From Bacteroidaceae bacterium (GTDB lineage Bacteria > Bacteroidota > Bacteroidia > Bacteroidales > Bacteroidaceae), in contig JAFZSP010000035.1 of NCBI GenBank assembly GCA_017619335.1, forward strand, positions 1 through 57,179: a DNA stretch of 57,179 nt, written 5' to 3'. The notes under the pieces are model-generated. The model had not been told where the DNA came from. It saw only the letters and a list, made by a program, of their open reading frames with translations, and made no database searches. How positions within the stretch are numbered: the stretch's first letter is position 1; each line of letters opens with the position of its first letter. The position numbers were made by a program, and so were the translations under genes. This document shows positions 1 to 8,985 of the stretch, in pieces.

Positions 1-1157
1 ATGACGCAGACCGAGGCTATCATTGTCAAAAGGACTTTCCTCTTGTGAGCTTTCTTAGCCTGACTGGCTGCAATTCGTTCTAACCGATGATAGTCATACA
101 TTCCTTCGGCTTGTGCGATGGCTTCTGTCTGGGTGTAGTTCTGATATTGAACGAGGGCCTTGCTATACAGTTCACTATACTTGTAGATGGAATCTGCATC
201 CTGCTTTTGTCGGAAGGTGGCAATTAATCCTTGATAACCATCCACCTTCATTATGTCGAAAGACAAGAGTTTGCGGAACTGCTGTTCTGCGGAGTCATTC
301 TGATGAACGCCTAAATAATAGCGACCTTTCTGATAATAGTATTTCTCGTATGTGCGTTTTATATTCCCACGCTCGTCAAACAGCCCGGATTCATTCTCCA
401 AGATAATCATCATAGAGTGTGCACGGTCATATTGTTTGTTGTCCAAAGCGATACTGATGGCGGTGGGATAAACTTGCGCGGCCTCCTGCTTTCTACCACT
501 TTCAAGATAAAGATCCCGTACATGATTGATGTTCCGAAAGACGGCATTGGTGTCGCCAAGTGCGAGGTAGGCACTGTTTCTGAGCAATAGCCCCCGTATA
601 TAATTTAAGGTGTCACCTGCGAGCAAGGCATAATGACAGAAATTCTCTCTTACGACCAACTCTTTTTCCGGCATGAACTGACGGAAATAGACATCCGCCA
701 TCTGTCCATAGACGCGGAAAAGGGTGGCGAAGTCACAGTCTGGGCTGAGGGTGTCGGCACAGGCAACGGCATCCTCCCAGGAGAGGAGGGCGAGGGGTGC
801 CTCGTGCAGGTCACGGTAGGCGCAGCCCAGCAGGTAGTGGGATCGCAGGCGCTGGTTAGGGGTGCCGTGACGGTCATAGTAACGGGCGACGACGCGCAGC
901 ACGGAGTCTGTCTGGAAATCCACGTAGGCCCGGTTCTGAGCCTGTGCTTTCAATAGTTCATAGTCCATCTCCTCCCGCCGGCTCCATGCGGTCTTCTGTG
1001 AGTCGGCCTCCGCCAGCAGACGATAGGCCGCCACGGACTCGCCCGCCGTGAGCAGCGAGTCCGCCTCGTGCATCAGAGCTTGGTACCGCTTGCCGCCCCC
1101 GCAGGCAGCGAGGAGCAGCAATCCCAGTGTGATCAGAAAAGGAACCAGTTTATTCAT
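1..1157 (-). CDS. TPR lipoprotein, possibly membrane regulator (3' end outside window)
   Basis: The frame is open from an ATG at 1157 to the window edge (385 codons, no stop), so the C-terminus is missing. The first 19 residues form a lipoprotein signal: MNK, a Leu-rich core, then lipobox LAAC with Cys19. The rest is helical with TPR-like spacing (QALMHEADSLL, YLLGCAYRD, QYDRAHSMM, YYLGVHQNDSAEQQF). At the edge a basic stretch (KKAHKRK) runs into a hydrophobic segment, VLLTMIASVCVI, that looks like a membrane span. Lipoprotein signal, TPRs and a late membrane span match a Bacteroidales family of membrane-bound regulators that often carry a C-terminal coiled coil and a helix-turn-helix. That part lies outside the window, so the regulatory role is inference. 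A TACTTTTG box lies 22 nt upstream. Confidence 0.75.
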   Translation of the reverse strand, partial: MNKLVPFLITLGLLLLAACGGGKRYQALMHEADSLLTAGESVAAYRLLAEADSQKTAWSRREEMDYELLKAQAQNRAYVDFQTDSVLRVVARYYDRHGTPNQRLRSHYLLGCAYRDLHEAPLALLSWEDAVACADTLSPDCDFATLFRVYGQMADVYFRQFMPEKELVVRENFCHYALLAGDTLNYIRGLLLRNSAYLALGDTNAVFRNINHVRDLYLESGRKQEAAQVYPTAISIALDNKQYDRAHSMMIILENESGLFDERGNIKRTYEKYYYQKGRYYLGVHQNDSAEQQFRKLLSFDIMKVDGYQGLIATFRQKQDADSIYKYSELYSKALVQYQNYTQTEAIAQAEGMYDYHRLERIAASQAKKAHKRKVLLTMIASVCV

Positions 1158-1178
1158 AGGAATCGTTGTTTTCGGCGG

Positions 1179-1186
1179 CAAAAGTA
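1179..1186 (-). promoter_or_regulatory. -7 promoter box TACTTTTG of the TPR lipoprotein gene
   Basis: On the minus strand this reads TACTTTTG, a full match to the Bacteroidetes -7 consensus TAnnTTTG. It lies 21 bases upstream of the ATG at 1157. No clear -33 TTTG was found at the ideal spacing. Confidence 0.5.
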
Positions 1187-1366
1187 CAAACAATTCCTGA
1201 AAGGGCATAGAAAAAGGGAGAAAAAGTGAGAATTCACAATGCAAAATTCATAATTCATCATTCTTCATGTGTGAAGCGACTAATGGTCGAGCGCAAATTC
1301 ACAATGCATAATGCACAGAAGTGTCGGAAGTGATGCCCCGCGCGCTTAAGCGTTCAGCCGTTATGG

Positions 1367-1394
1367 CTTAAGCCTTCTTCGTATTAGGCTTAAG
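1367..1394. other. CTTAAG hairpin downstream of the pectin enzyme gene
   Basis: CTTAAGCC (1367-1374) and GGCTTAAG (1387-1394) form an 8-bp stem, and another CTTAAG occurs about 20 bases to the left. It lies just past the 3' end of the minus-strand gene ending at 1413. There is no T run, so termination is only possible, not shown. The rest of 1158-1412 is AT-rich filler with attcacaatgc-type short repeats. Confidence 0.3.
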
Positions 1395-1412
1395 GGTTTG
1401 ACTCCTATGTTC

Positions 1413-4400
1413 CTATTGCATTCGTCTGAACCCTTCCCATCGAACGTTCCATTTCCCGTCCTTGGGGAAACCTGGGTTCAGGGGTTCCGGGCAGCCGTCC
1501 CAACCGGCACACATCATGGCAATTGCTGTGAGCAGGGCACCATTGCCCGGCAGATAGATGCGAAGGCGGTCTGCGGTCTGGAAGTTGTGCCCATTCTTCA
1601 ACCACGTGTTCTTCTGGGTGTCGAGGAGCAGGATGTGGAGAGCCATCTCCGGATCACCCAGACGGGCCGCACACATCGCCATCATGCCGTAATCCCATCC
1701 CCAGGTGGTCGCCCAGTTCCAGTGGCGCATCACCCAGTCCAGCGTGGTATGCATCTGCTCCTTGTCATATAATAAGGTGTATGGCGTCTGGACACTTGGC
1801 AGCAGGCCACATGCTCCGAGAACGGCAGGATGGTCGGTGAGGCTCTTTTCCGGGAACGACGCGGTGGATGCTGATGAGACGAGAAGACCTGCCGTGTAGA
1901 TGCCGTCGGCCGTTGGCAGGGGAGTGAGGTTTCGGGTGATCTTGTCCCATTCCTGATGACGTTCCAGTCCCTGGCGCTCGCGCCAACGGTTGGCAACGGC
2001 GAGTCCGTACTGCCAATAGGCGAGTTCGAAGGGATGGATAAAGCTGAAATCCTTGGACATAGATTCCTGCATGGCGGTGGCCCCTTGCAGGAAATAATGT
2101 CCGGTCTTGGCATCATAACTTACGAAGTCGGCCATGAACTCGGCGGTGGCTTCCACTTGCCTGCCATATTTCTTTAAGGTCTCGTCCGATGGATGGGCGC
2201 GATAACATTCTTCGGCCAGATAGATGTAGTGCGGTTGCTGCCAGATGAGGAACGAGCCGGTATTGCTGGGGGCTTCACCAGCCCAGAGATCTGTCATCTT
2301 CATCCAACGAACGCCCCTAAAACCCTGTCGTTCGGCAATCTGGCGGGCAACGGGATAGGCGACGTCATTGTACCACTTGAGCATCTGCTCCACGACCTTC
2401 GGCCTGTTCCACAGGGCGAAATCGACGAGGTGCCACCAGGCCATCTCCAAGTGGGGCCGTCCAAACCAGGAGTTGTAGGTGAGGCCTGTCTCCTGCGGCG
2501 GCATTTGATTGGTGCAGTTGATCTGTGTGAGGTATTGGGAGAGCACAACCCGACGTTCCAGTTCCTTGGCCCTCGGATCGGTACACTGTGAGAAGTCCGC
2601 GATGGCTCCTTCCTGCCACCAGCTGTGCCAGTGACGCTGTGTCACCTTGTGGTATTGATCATAGGAGAATCTTTCCGTTATTTCTGGAATTTCCGTTTCT
2701 TCCGTTTTCTCCGGATTAGCCGGAAGATACTCTGCTGTGAAAGCCAATACATCGTTGGTGGTAGTTAACAGGAAATGATGCCGGTCACACTCCTGCAGGG
2801 TTGCCTGTCCTTCCCAGAGCAGGCGGACATAATAGCGGGTGCTGTCGAGCGTTCGTTCGATGAGGGCGGAATGGTTGTTCTGGGAGAGGATGACAGACTG
2901 GTGCGCGTCGGGCTTTGTCCAGTCGTTGGCGTCGTCGGAGTGACGGCCGGTGGGATAGGAAAAACGGATGCTGACGGCAGCGCGCCGGTCTGTGAGCAGG
3001 CGGCTTCGGATGCGGGCGTAAAGTGCATCCCGGGAGGGGTGAACACCTGTCGTCACTTCCACGCTTTCTCCATCGGCAGTAAAGGAGGATTCTATCTCGC
3101 CGTCGAAGAGATGAAGCTCCTGGTGGGGAGCGGCGAGGGCGTGGAGCGGTATCGGCTGGCCGGAGGCGTCCTTGAGCTCCAGACCAATGGTGCCGAGATT
3201 CAAACGGTGGGGATTGACGCGGAAATACGTTGTTGCCTCCCGATGCCGTCCGTCCTCAGCCTTCTTATATTCCACCGCATAGACTTCTGGGTGTCCGTGG
3301 CCGAGGTCAACGGTTTTCTCCGACTCCTGGGGCGTCAAGCCGTTGGCGTTCGGGAAACGGTGCCATCCCCAGTCGGACATTGCTGTCAGCGGCACTCCGG
3401 TTTCATATTCAGCAGGGTAGCTTTGCAGCCCCGTCACATCCACCGTGGTGGCGAAATGGCCGTTGCCGACGGAGAGGGAAGCCAAGGGGTCGGCCTCGGT
3501 GATGACTGGGTTGTTACGATTCACGACGGCCTTCCTGTCGATGGGAACCGTGGTGTTCTCTGTGTCATAACCCAGTTTCTCCATTTCCAACGAAGCCCAG
3601 ATGAAGGGTCCCACGCCTTTGGCATCGTTGTCACGAACGGGCTCACTGATGTAGTATTCAAAGGACCCATCACGACGTCGGTTCTCCTTGACGCTGCCCT
3701 TGGGATTCACCCGCTTCATGGCTGCTTCCACCTCGGGCGTGGCCGCCGGACCCAATCCTGCGACACTGCAACAGTTGGTCAGCGAGAGGGTGCCGTCTTC
3801 ATTCACGCGGATGAAATGCCGGACGATGCCCTGATAGGCCCTAATGCCAGCGTCACGGTATTCAGCTCCGAGATAGCCTCGGTTGTAGGCTTTCAGCAGG
3901 ACATAGGCAAACATCGCTGAAGCGGTGGATTCCAGGTAGTTGCCTTCACGATGAGGCGCATCCATCACCTGATGCCACAGACCTGTCTGCGGGTCCTGCC
4001 ACTGGACGACGGCATCGAGGTCTTTCTGTAGAAGTTCGATGACCTCCTGCCGACGGGGATAGTCCTGGGGCAGGGCGTCGAGAATCTCGATGAGCGCCAT
4101 CGAGTACCACCCTTGTGCGCGGCCCCAGCAATGCTGCGAGAGGCCGGTCTCCTTGTCGGCCCAGAAAGCGTTACGGGTCTCATCGTAGGCGTGACGGTTC
4201 AGACCGGTCGAGGGGTCGAGGGTGCGCTGGTAGGTGATCTTGAGCTGGTTGACGGCATCGTCGTAGATGGCGGATAGGGCTTTGTCCTGAGTGATGGGGG
4301 CAGTGAGGCATCGGAAGGGGAGTCCCATGAAGATGCCGTCGAGCCACACCTGATAGGCATAGATGGCCTTGTGCCAGAACACGTTGTCGGCAATGGTGCG

Positions 4401-6185
4401 CGGCTGGTTCTGCAGCTGTCTCATCAAGGTCCGGATGGCCATGAGGTTCTTCTTCTCGGGGAAGAGTTTGTACATGCGTGTGACGAAGTGGCCAGTTCGG
4501 ATGTTGTCGAGGTTGTAGTCCAGCAGGTTGTAACCCTGGATTTCACCTTGTGTATTGATCATCGTGTCGGTATATTCCAGGCAGTACTTCCGGATTTCCT
4601 CGCCACCATATATTAAATAGGTGTCCAGCATCGACTCCAGCTCGATTCCCATCACATAGCTCCATTTGGGCTTCTGTGAGAAGTCCAACAGATAACTCTT
4701 AGGCGCACGCTGCATCTCGGAATAGGTAAACCACTCCGAATAATGCTTGTAAGGGGGCTTCAAGAGGGCGAGGCTCCCATTGATATAGAGGTTGTCAAAG
4801 TTCACATCACGGGTCTTGCCGCTGATGAAGTTGCCTTCACGCACACCGTTGAAACGGCAGTTCTTCAAGTAGATATCAGAGACGTAGGTGTCCTCGTCCA
4901 GACCGATAATCTGTACTCCGTAGCGGGACTTCTCGCTGATCACGTTTTCCATATAGATGTTGCGGACAGTGGGGTAGTAGCCCCGGCAGCAGATCTCATT
5001 GTGCTCATAGTCGAGGTTGATTTTCAGCACTGCTTCCTTACAGACGCCCACCCGGATGTTCCTCATATTGATATTCTCGATGACGCCGCCCCGGCAGGAG
5101 TTGGTCTTGATGCGGAGCACGCGTTCCAGTTCGGGCGAATCCATCACGCAGTCATGGGCATAGACATTCTGGCAGCCGCCGGAAATCTCGGAACCTACCA
5201 CGACCCCGCCGTGTCCGTTCTTCATCACACAGTTGCGGATGATAATATTCCGGGAAGGCATGTTGCGCTCACGTCCGTCACGGTTGCGTCCGCTCTTGAT
5301 GGCGATGCAGTCGTCGCCCGTGTTGAAGAAGCAATTCTCGATGAGCACGCGGTCGCAACACTCCGGGTCGCAGCCGTCGCCGTTGGGGCCGTCGTTGATT
5401 ATCTTGACGCGGCGCACTGTGATGTCTGTGGAGTGCAAGGGATGAATAACCCAAAAGGGTGAACGCAGCAGGGTGACATCTTCTATGAGGATGCCCTCGC
5501 AATGGTTGAAGTTGATGAGTTGGGGACGCAGACCATCCTGGATGCCAAAGACGCGCTCCGGCGAACGATCTCCCTGTGCGTTATACATCGGAATGCCGTC
5601 TTCGCCGTTCTTCAGCAGACGGGCACGACCGCCCTTGTTCTGGGCAATGCCGCCCTCCTTGGCACCAAAACGGGCACTGCCGCACCAGGGCCACCACGTC
5701 TCTCGGCTACCGCCACCGTCAATGGTGCCCTTGCCTGTGACGGCAATATCCTTGGCTCGGAAGGCGTAGATACAGGGTGAGAGGTTGAAGCACTCCAGAC
5801 CTTCCCACGAAGTCTCCACGATGGGGTACAGGTCAGGCTCAAAGGCAAATTCCAACGTCGCTCCTTCTTCGACCACGAGGTTCACGCCGTCCTTCAGTTG
5901 GATGGCTCCCGTGAGGAACTTCTGTCCTGAGGGCACAACCACATGGCCGCCACCCTTCTTGGAGCATTGGTCAATGGCCTTCTGAATAGCTTTCTGGTTA
6001 CGGGCTGCCGGCGCATTGGCCTTGGCGCCGTAGCGGGTAATCAGAAATGCTTTGTCCTGAAAATGAGGTGTGCGGATGCTCTGTTCGATCTGCCAGTATT
6101 CGGCATCGTTCCAGCCTTGGGCAACTGCCATCGCGGGAAACAGCAGCCACAGCATCATAATTATTTGTGAGCACCTACTTACCAT
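1413..6185 (-). CDS. Three-module secreted pectin enzyme: GH28 + GH105 + third (alpha/alpha)6-like module
   Basis: A 1590-residue protein with an N-terminal signal peptide (hydrophobic core ending AVAQ). Residues about 45-470 form a GH28 polygalacturonase-type beta-helix with the family motifs NGDGCDP, GDDCIAIKSG, GHGGVVVGSE and RVLRIKT in order. Residues about 485-835 match GH105 unsaturated rhamnogalacturonyl hydrolases (WGRAQGWYSMALIEIL; NYLESTASAMFAY). Residues about 870-1590 contain ADPLASLSVGNGHFATTVD, GRPHLEMAWWHLV and HPAVLGACGLLP, which recall GH65/GH95-type (alpha/alpha)6 enzymes, but I cannot assign a family. The order suggests cutting of galacturonan or rhamnogalacturonan, removal of unsaturated ends, and one more glycoside, in the periplasm or at the surface. 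A short PEKTEETEIPEITE stretch (about 2683-2725) is low-complexity. A second start (Met10 or Met11) would still leave a signal peptide. The gene begins 6 nt after the methyltransferase stop. Confidence 0.88.
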   Translation of the reverse strand: MVSRCSQIIMMLWLLFPAMAVAQGWNDAEYWQIEQSIRTPHFQDKAFLITRYGAKANAPAARNQKAIQKAIDQCSKKGGGHVVVPSGQKFLTGAIQLKDGVNLVVEEGATLEFAFEPDLYPIVETSWEGLECFNLSPCIYAFRAKDIAVTGKGTIDGGGSRETWWPWCGSARFGAKEGGIAQNKGGRARLLKNGEDGIPMYNAQGDRSPERVFGIQDGLRPQLINFNHCEGILIEDVTLLRSPFWVIHPLHSTDITVRRVKIINDGPNGDGCDPECCDRVLIENCFFNTGDDCIAIKSGRNRDGRERNMPSRNIIIRNCVMKNGHGGVVVGSEISGGCQNVYAHDCVMDSPELERVLRIKTNSCRGGVIENINMRNIRVGVCKEAVLKINLDYEHNEICCRGYYPTVRNIYMENVISEKSRYGVQIIGLDEDTYVSDIYLKNCRFNGVREGNFISGKTRDVNFDNLYINGSLALLKPPYKHYSEWFTYSEMQRAPKSYLLDFSQKPKWSYVMGIELESMLDTYLIYGGEEIRKYCLEYTDTMINTQGEIQGYNLLDYNLDNIRTGHFVTRMYKLFPEKKNLMAIRTLMRQLQNQPRTIADNVFWHKAIYAYQVWLDGIFMGLPFRCLTAPITQDKALSAIYDDAVNQLKITYQRTLDPSTGLNRHAYDETRNAFWADKETGLSQHCWGRAQGWYSMALIEILDALPQDYPRRQEVIELLQKDLDAVVQWQDPQTGLWHQVMDAPHREGNYLESTASAMFAYVLLKAYNRGYLGAEYRDAGIRAYQGIVRHFIRVNEDGTLSLTNCCSVAGLGPAATPEVEAAMKRVNPKGSVKENRRRDGSFEYYISEPVRDNDAKGVGPFIWASLEMEKLGYDTENTTVPIDRKAVVNRNNPVITEADPLASLSVGNGHFATTVDVTGLQSYPAEYETGVPLTAMSDWGWHRFPNANGLTPQESEKTVDLGHGHPEVYAVEYKKAEDGRHREATTYFRVNPHRLNLGTIGLELKDASGQPIPLHALAAPHQELHLFDGEIESSFTADGESVEVTTGVHPSRDALYARIRSRLLTDRRAAVSIRFSYPTGRHSDDANDWTKPDAHQSVILSQNNHSALIERTLDSTRYYVRLLWEGQATLQECDRHHFLLTTTNDVLAFTAEYLPANPEKTEETEIPEITERFSYDQYHKVTQRHWHSWWQEGAIADFSQCTDPRAKELERRVVLSQYLTQINCTNQMPPQETGLTYNSWFGRPHLEMAWWHLVDFALWNRPKVVEQMLKWYNDVAYPVARQIAERQGFRGVRWMKMTDLWAGEAPSNTGSFLIWQQPHYIYLAEECYRAHPSDETLKKYGRQVEATAEFMADFVSYDAKTGHYFLQGATAMQESMSKDFSFIHPFELAYWQYGLAVANRWRERQGLERHQEWDKITRNLTPLPTADGIYTAGLLVSSASTASFPEKSLTDHPAVLGACGLLPSVQTPYTLLYDKEQMHTTLDWVMRHWNWATTWGWDYGMMAMCAARLGDPEMALHILLLDTQKNTWLKNGHNFQTADRLRIYLPGNGALLTAIAMMCAGWDGCPEPLNPGFPKDGKWNVRWEGFRRMQ

Positions 6186-6191
6186 ATTACA

Positions 6192-7547
6192 TTATTCGGT
6201 GGGGAAGAGCGTGGCGGCTTCGATGTGCCCGCTTCGGATGCGCCATTCCTTGGGATAAAGGTTGTTGGCGCGGGAACCGAGGTTGTTCATCAGACCGAGA
6301 CGCTGTCCAAGGAAGCAGACTTGAACGTGTCCGCGAGGGGTTTCGGACGGCAGAACGAGGCTTTCTCGCTGGAGATAGCGGACCGCATCGGGCAGGGAAA
6401 GCTCCACTTGGGGAACTCCAGGCTCATCCAAGAGGTTCGTTGGAAGCGTGCTAAAAGTCTCGATGGAATGGGCATTCTTTGTAGCTTTTGATGAGTTTTT
6501 GATGAGTTTTTGATGAGTTGTGGAAAAACTGCCGATGGAAAGGGCGTTTTTGGAGTTTTTGATGAGTTTTTGATGAGTTTTTGATGAGTCGTCCTTTTGG
6601 AGGAGGGCCAGGAAGAAGCCTTCTCCACGGACGAGACCGGGAAGGAAGTGATAACAGGGGACGGGAGAAGTCGTTGTTCTCAGGTCTCCACGAATGTTCC
6701 AGGTAGGGTCTGTCGGAACAGGCAGGACGGTGGCTCCCAACTCGTGGGCTATCCATTCCACATTCTGCTCGTCTTCCTCGGGGTTGAAGGTGCAAGTACT
6801 ATAAATAAGGTACCCGCCCGGACGCAGTGCCGGCCAGATGTCCTGAACGATGGAGCGTTGCAGGGCTGCACATTCTGCCACGAAGGCGGGAGACCACTGC
6901 CGGACGGCCTCGGGTTCCTTACGGAACATACCTTCTCCAGAGCAGGGAACATCTGTGAGGATGAGGTCGAAGGCCGTGCCTTTCTGCTTGATGAAATTGG
7001 CTATTTCTGCCGCTTTCGCCTGTGTGACGAGTATGTTCGGATGCCCCCATTTGGCCAGGTTCTCTGCCAAGACTTGAGCACGGTTGCGAATGGGTTCGTT
7101 AGCCACCAACAGACAGCCATCGGGCAGAAGGCTGCGCAGCAAGGTGCTCTTGCCTCCAGGAGCGGCACAGAGATCAAGGGCATTTTCCACTTGAAACTTG
7201 CAACCTGCGCTCGGCTCGAAGAGACGCTCTATACTTGGAGAATCCTGAAACAGCAACTGCCTCAGCACGTGGGCCAAAAACATGGAGCTGGCTTCCTGAA
7301 CGTAGTAGGCTCCTGCATGAAGGAGTGGGTCGGCAGTGAAAGCGGGTCGTTCCTTCAGGTAAATGCCTTCCGGACACCAGGGGACGCGCCCATCAGCTCC
7401 AGTGGGTTCTGCAGAAGGCGGCAGACGGTTGGGATTCAGGCGAATGCTGACCGTTGGCGGGGCTTCAAGACCGCGCACTAACACCTCCACATCTTCCTGT
7501 TTCCAGTGTCGAAGGAGATAATCTTTATACTCTTTTGGTAAATTCAT
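6192..7547 (-). CDS. RsmF/NOL1-type rRNA cytosine-C5 methyltransferase with in-frame repeat insert
   Basis: A 451-residue SAM-dependent RNA m5C methyltransferase acting on rRNA in the cytoplasm. Visible motifs are the SAM loop [13 protein letters not shown], the [14 protein letters not shown] catalytic motif IV with PC, and [12 protein letters not shown] with the second catalytic Cys (TC). The N-terminus ([12 protein letters not shown]) and a C-terminal region ending [20 protein letters not shown] fit the RsmF layout with its extra C-terminal RNA-binding part. Between the catalytic and C-terminal parts lies a low-complexity stretch with THQKLIKNS repeats encoded by 11-bp tandem units, which normal family members lack. 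The start at 7547 is only about 5 nt from a TAATTTTG box, so the message may be nearly leaderless. The specific target base is not evident. Confidence 0.88.
   Translation of the reverse strand: MNLPKEYKDYLLRHWKQEDVEVLVRGLEAPPTVSIRLNPNRLPPSAEPTGADGRVPWCPEGIYLKERPAFTADPLLHAGAYYVQEASSMFLAHVLRQLLFQDSPSIERLFEPSAGCKFQVENALDLCAAPGGKSTLLRSLLPDGCLLVANEPIRNRAQVLAENLAKWGHPNILVTQAKAAEIANFIKQKGTAFDLILTDVPCSGEGMFRKEPEAVRQWSPAFVAECAALQRSIVQDIWPALRPGGYLIYSTCTFNPEEDEQNVEWIAHELGATVLPVPTDPTWNIRGDLRTTTSPVPCYHFLPGLVRGEGFFLALLQKDDSSKTHQKLIKNSKNALSIGSFSTTHQKLIKNSSKATKNAHSIETFSTLPTNLLDEPGVPQVELSLPDAVRYLQRESLVLPSETPRGHVQVCFLGQRLGLMNNLGSRANNLYPKEWRIRSGHIEAATLFPTE
6485..6588. repeat. Two arrays of 11-bp tandem repeats inside the methyltransferase gene
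   Basis: The unit tttttgatgag occurs three times at 6485-6517 (the first copy starts with c) and three perfect times at 6556-6588. The arrays lie in two copies of a longer unit of about 65-70 bp that shares gatggaa-gggc flanks. Because 11 is not a multiple of 3, one array passes through all three frames ([11 protein letters not shown]), and gain or loss of one unit would shift the downstream frame. Confidence 0.85.
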
Positions 7548-7551
7548 GGCG

Positions 7552-7559
7552 CAAAATTA
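7552..7559 (-). promoter_or_regulatory. Possible -7 box TAATTTTG for the methyltransferase gene
   Basis: The minus strand reads TAATTTTG, matching TAnnTTTG, 4 bases before the ATG at 7547. If used, transcription would begin at or next to the start codon. No -33 element was identified, so this is tentative. Confidence 0.35.
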
Positions 7560-7581
7560 GTAAATTCTCACGAGAAATCGC

Positions 7582-7589
7582 TATCTTTG
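7582..7589 (+). promoter_or_regulatory. -7 promoter box TATCTTTG of thyA-folA-topB
   Basis: TATCTTTG is a full match to the Bacteroidetes -7 consensus, 23 bases before the thyA ATG. It also supports the 7613 start over any earlier in-frame start, since the frame upstream would overlap the promoter. Confidence 0.6.
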
Positions 7590-7612
7590 CCGCCGAAAAT
7601 ATCAAAATAACG

Positions 7613-8407
7613 ATGAAACAGTACTTAAATCTCCTCCAAACCATCCTTGATGAGGGTGTCGTGAAGACAGATCGCACGGGCACTGGCACAAAAAGCATCT
7701 TCGGACACCAGATGCGTTTCCACCTGTCCGACGGCTTCCCGTTGCTGACCACCAAGAAGCTGCACCTGCGCAGCATCATTCATGAGTTGCTCTGGTTCCT
7801 CAGTGGTGACACCAATATCAAATACCTGCATGACAATCGCGTGACCATCTGGGACGAATGGGCCGACGAGAACGGCGATTTGGGACCCGTCTATGGTCAC
7901 CAGTGGCGTTCTTGGCCCGATTATCAGGGTGGCACCATTGACCAGATAGCCAACGTCATAGATCTTATCAAACATCACCCGGATTCCCGCCGCATGATTG
8001 TCTCGGCCTGGAACGTGGCCGAGGTGGAGAAGATGGCGTTGCCGCCTTGCCACACGCTGTTCCAGTTCTATGTGGCAGACGGCTGCCTGAGCCTGCAGCT
8101 CTACCAGCGCAGTGCAGACACCTTTCTTGGTGTGCCGTTCAACATAGCAAGTTATGCACTGCTTCTGCAGATGATGGCGCAGGTGACAGGATTGGAGGCA
8201 GGCGACTTCATTCACACGACAGGCGACACACACTTGTATCTCAACCACTTGGAACAGGCACAGTTGCAGCTGACCCGCGAACCTCGGCCGCTGCCGCGAA
8301 TGGTGCTGAATCCGGATGTGAAGGACCTCTTCAACTTCCGTTACGAAGACTTCGAATTGCAGGGCTATGACCCGCATCCACATATTAAAGCGGAGGTGAG
8401 TGTATGA
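7613..8407 (+). CDS. thyA: Thymidylate synthase
   Basis: Converts dUMP to dTMP with methylene-tetrahydrofolate, in the cytoplasm. The protein has 264 residues, the usual length of the E. coli-type enzyme. The catalytic Cys is Cys146 in [12 protein letters not shown]; other family motifs are [40 protein letters not shown] and the C-terminal [10 protein letters not shown]. The start at 7613 gives the family N-terminus and lies downstream of a TATCTTTG box. The gene overlaps folA by 4 nt (ATGA), so synthase and reductase of the folate cycle are translationally coupled. Nothing is missing from the active site. Confidence 0.97.
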   Translation: MKQYLNLLQTILDEGVVKTDRTGTGTKSIFGHQMRFHLSDGFPLLTTKKLHLRSIIHELLWFLSGDTNIKYLHDNRVTIWDEWADENGDLGPVYGHQWRSWPDYQGGTIDQIANVIDLIKHHPDSRRMIVSAWNVAEVEKMALPPCHTLFQFYVADGCLSLQLYQRSADTFLGVPFNIASYALLLQMMAQVTGLEAGDFIHTTGDTHLYLNHLEQAQLQLTREPRPLPRMVLNPDVKDLFNFRYEDFELQGYDPHPHIKAEVSV

Positions 8408-8985
8408 TTTCCATGATTGCTGCAGTGGCCCTCAATGGCGCCATCGGATATAAGAATCAACTGCTGTACTGGTTGCCCAACGACCTGAAACGTTTCAAGG
8501 CACTGACCACAGGAAACACCATTATTATGGGCCGGCGTACGTTTGAGTCGCTGCCAAAGGGGGCTCTGCCCAATCGCAGAAACATCGTTTTGACAAAAAA
8601 CGCCCATTTCATCGCACCTGGAGCGGAGATTTTCCCTACGTTGGAAGAGGCTCTCGCAGCCTGCCAAGAGGCAAAAAGTGAACAAAAAGTGAACTCCGAA
8701 GGGCCAAAAAGTGAACAAAAAGTGAATTCCGAAGAGGTATTTATCATCGGAGGAGCCAGCGTCTATCGTGCTGCGATGCCTTTTGCCGACCGCTTGTGTC
8801 TGACCATTGTCAATGACCGCCCGGAAAAAGCCGATGCCTTCTTCCCCGAATTTGACCCTAACGACTGGAGCGTCACGTTGGACGAACCGCATCCCGCCGA
8901 TGAGCGTCACGCCTACACCTACCGCTTCGTGAATTACGAAAGAATTTCGTTAAACGACAGACCGTTAAACAAAAGGAAACAATGA
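8404..8985 (+). CDS. folA: Dihydrofolate reductase with duplicated in-frame insert
   Basis: Reduces dihydrofolate, the by-product of ThyA, to tetrahydrofolate with NADPH. It is 193 residues, longer than the usual 160-170. The N-terminus [23 protein letters not shown] carries the Met20-loop motif, followed by [25 protein letters not shown] and RNIVLTKN, with [10 protein letters not shown] near the end (nucleotide-binding GG). The extra length is mainly a repeat, KSEQKVNSE twice (residues about 90-110), just before that strand. It sits in a loop, so activity is probably kept. The stop overlaps topB by 4 nt. Confidence 0.95.
   Translation: MISMIAAVALNGAIGYKNQLLYWLPNDLKRFKALTTGNTIIMGRRTFESLPKGALPNRRNIVLTKNAHFIAPGAEIFPTLEEALAACQEAKSEQKVNSEGPKSEQKVNSEEVFIIGGASVYRAAMPFADRLCLTIVNDRPEKADAFFPEFDPNDWSVTLDEPHPADERHAYTYRFVNYERISLNDRPLNKRKQ
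8672..8734 (+). repeat. 30-bp direct repeat, two copies, inside folA
   Basis: Copies at 8672-8701 and 8705-8734 differ at one base and have a 33-nt period (11 codons). Each itself contains two caaaaagtgaa units. The frame is kept, and the product is a hydrophilic KSEQKVNSE repeat. Confidence 0.88.

Noticed and set aside
2775..3920. Long open frame on the plus strand opposite the pectin enzyme
   Set aside because: The minus-strand protein has complete GH motifs; the plus-strand product has no recognisable domain and reflects codon bias.
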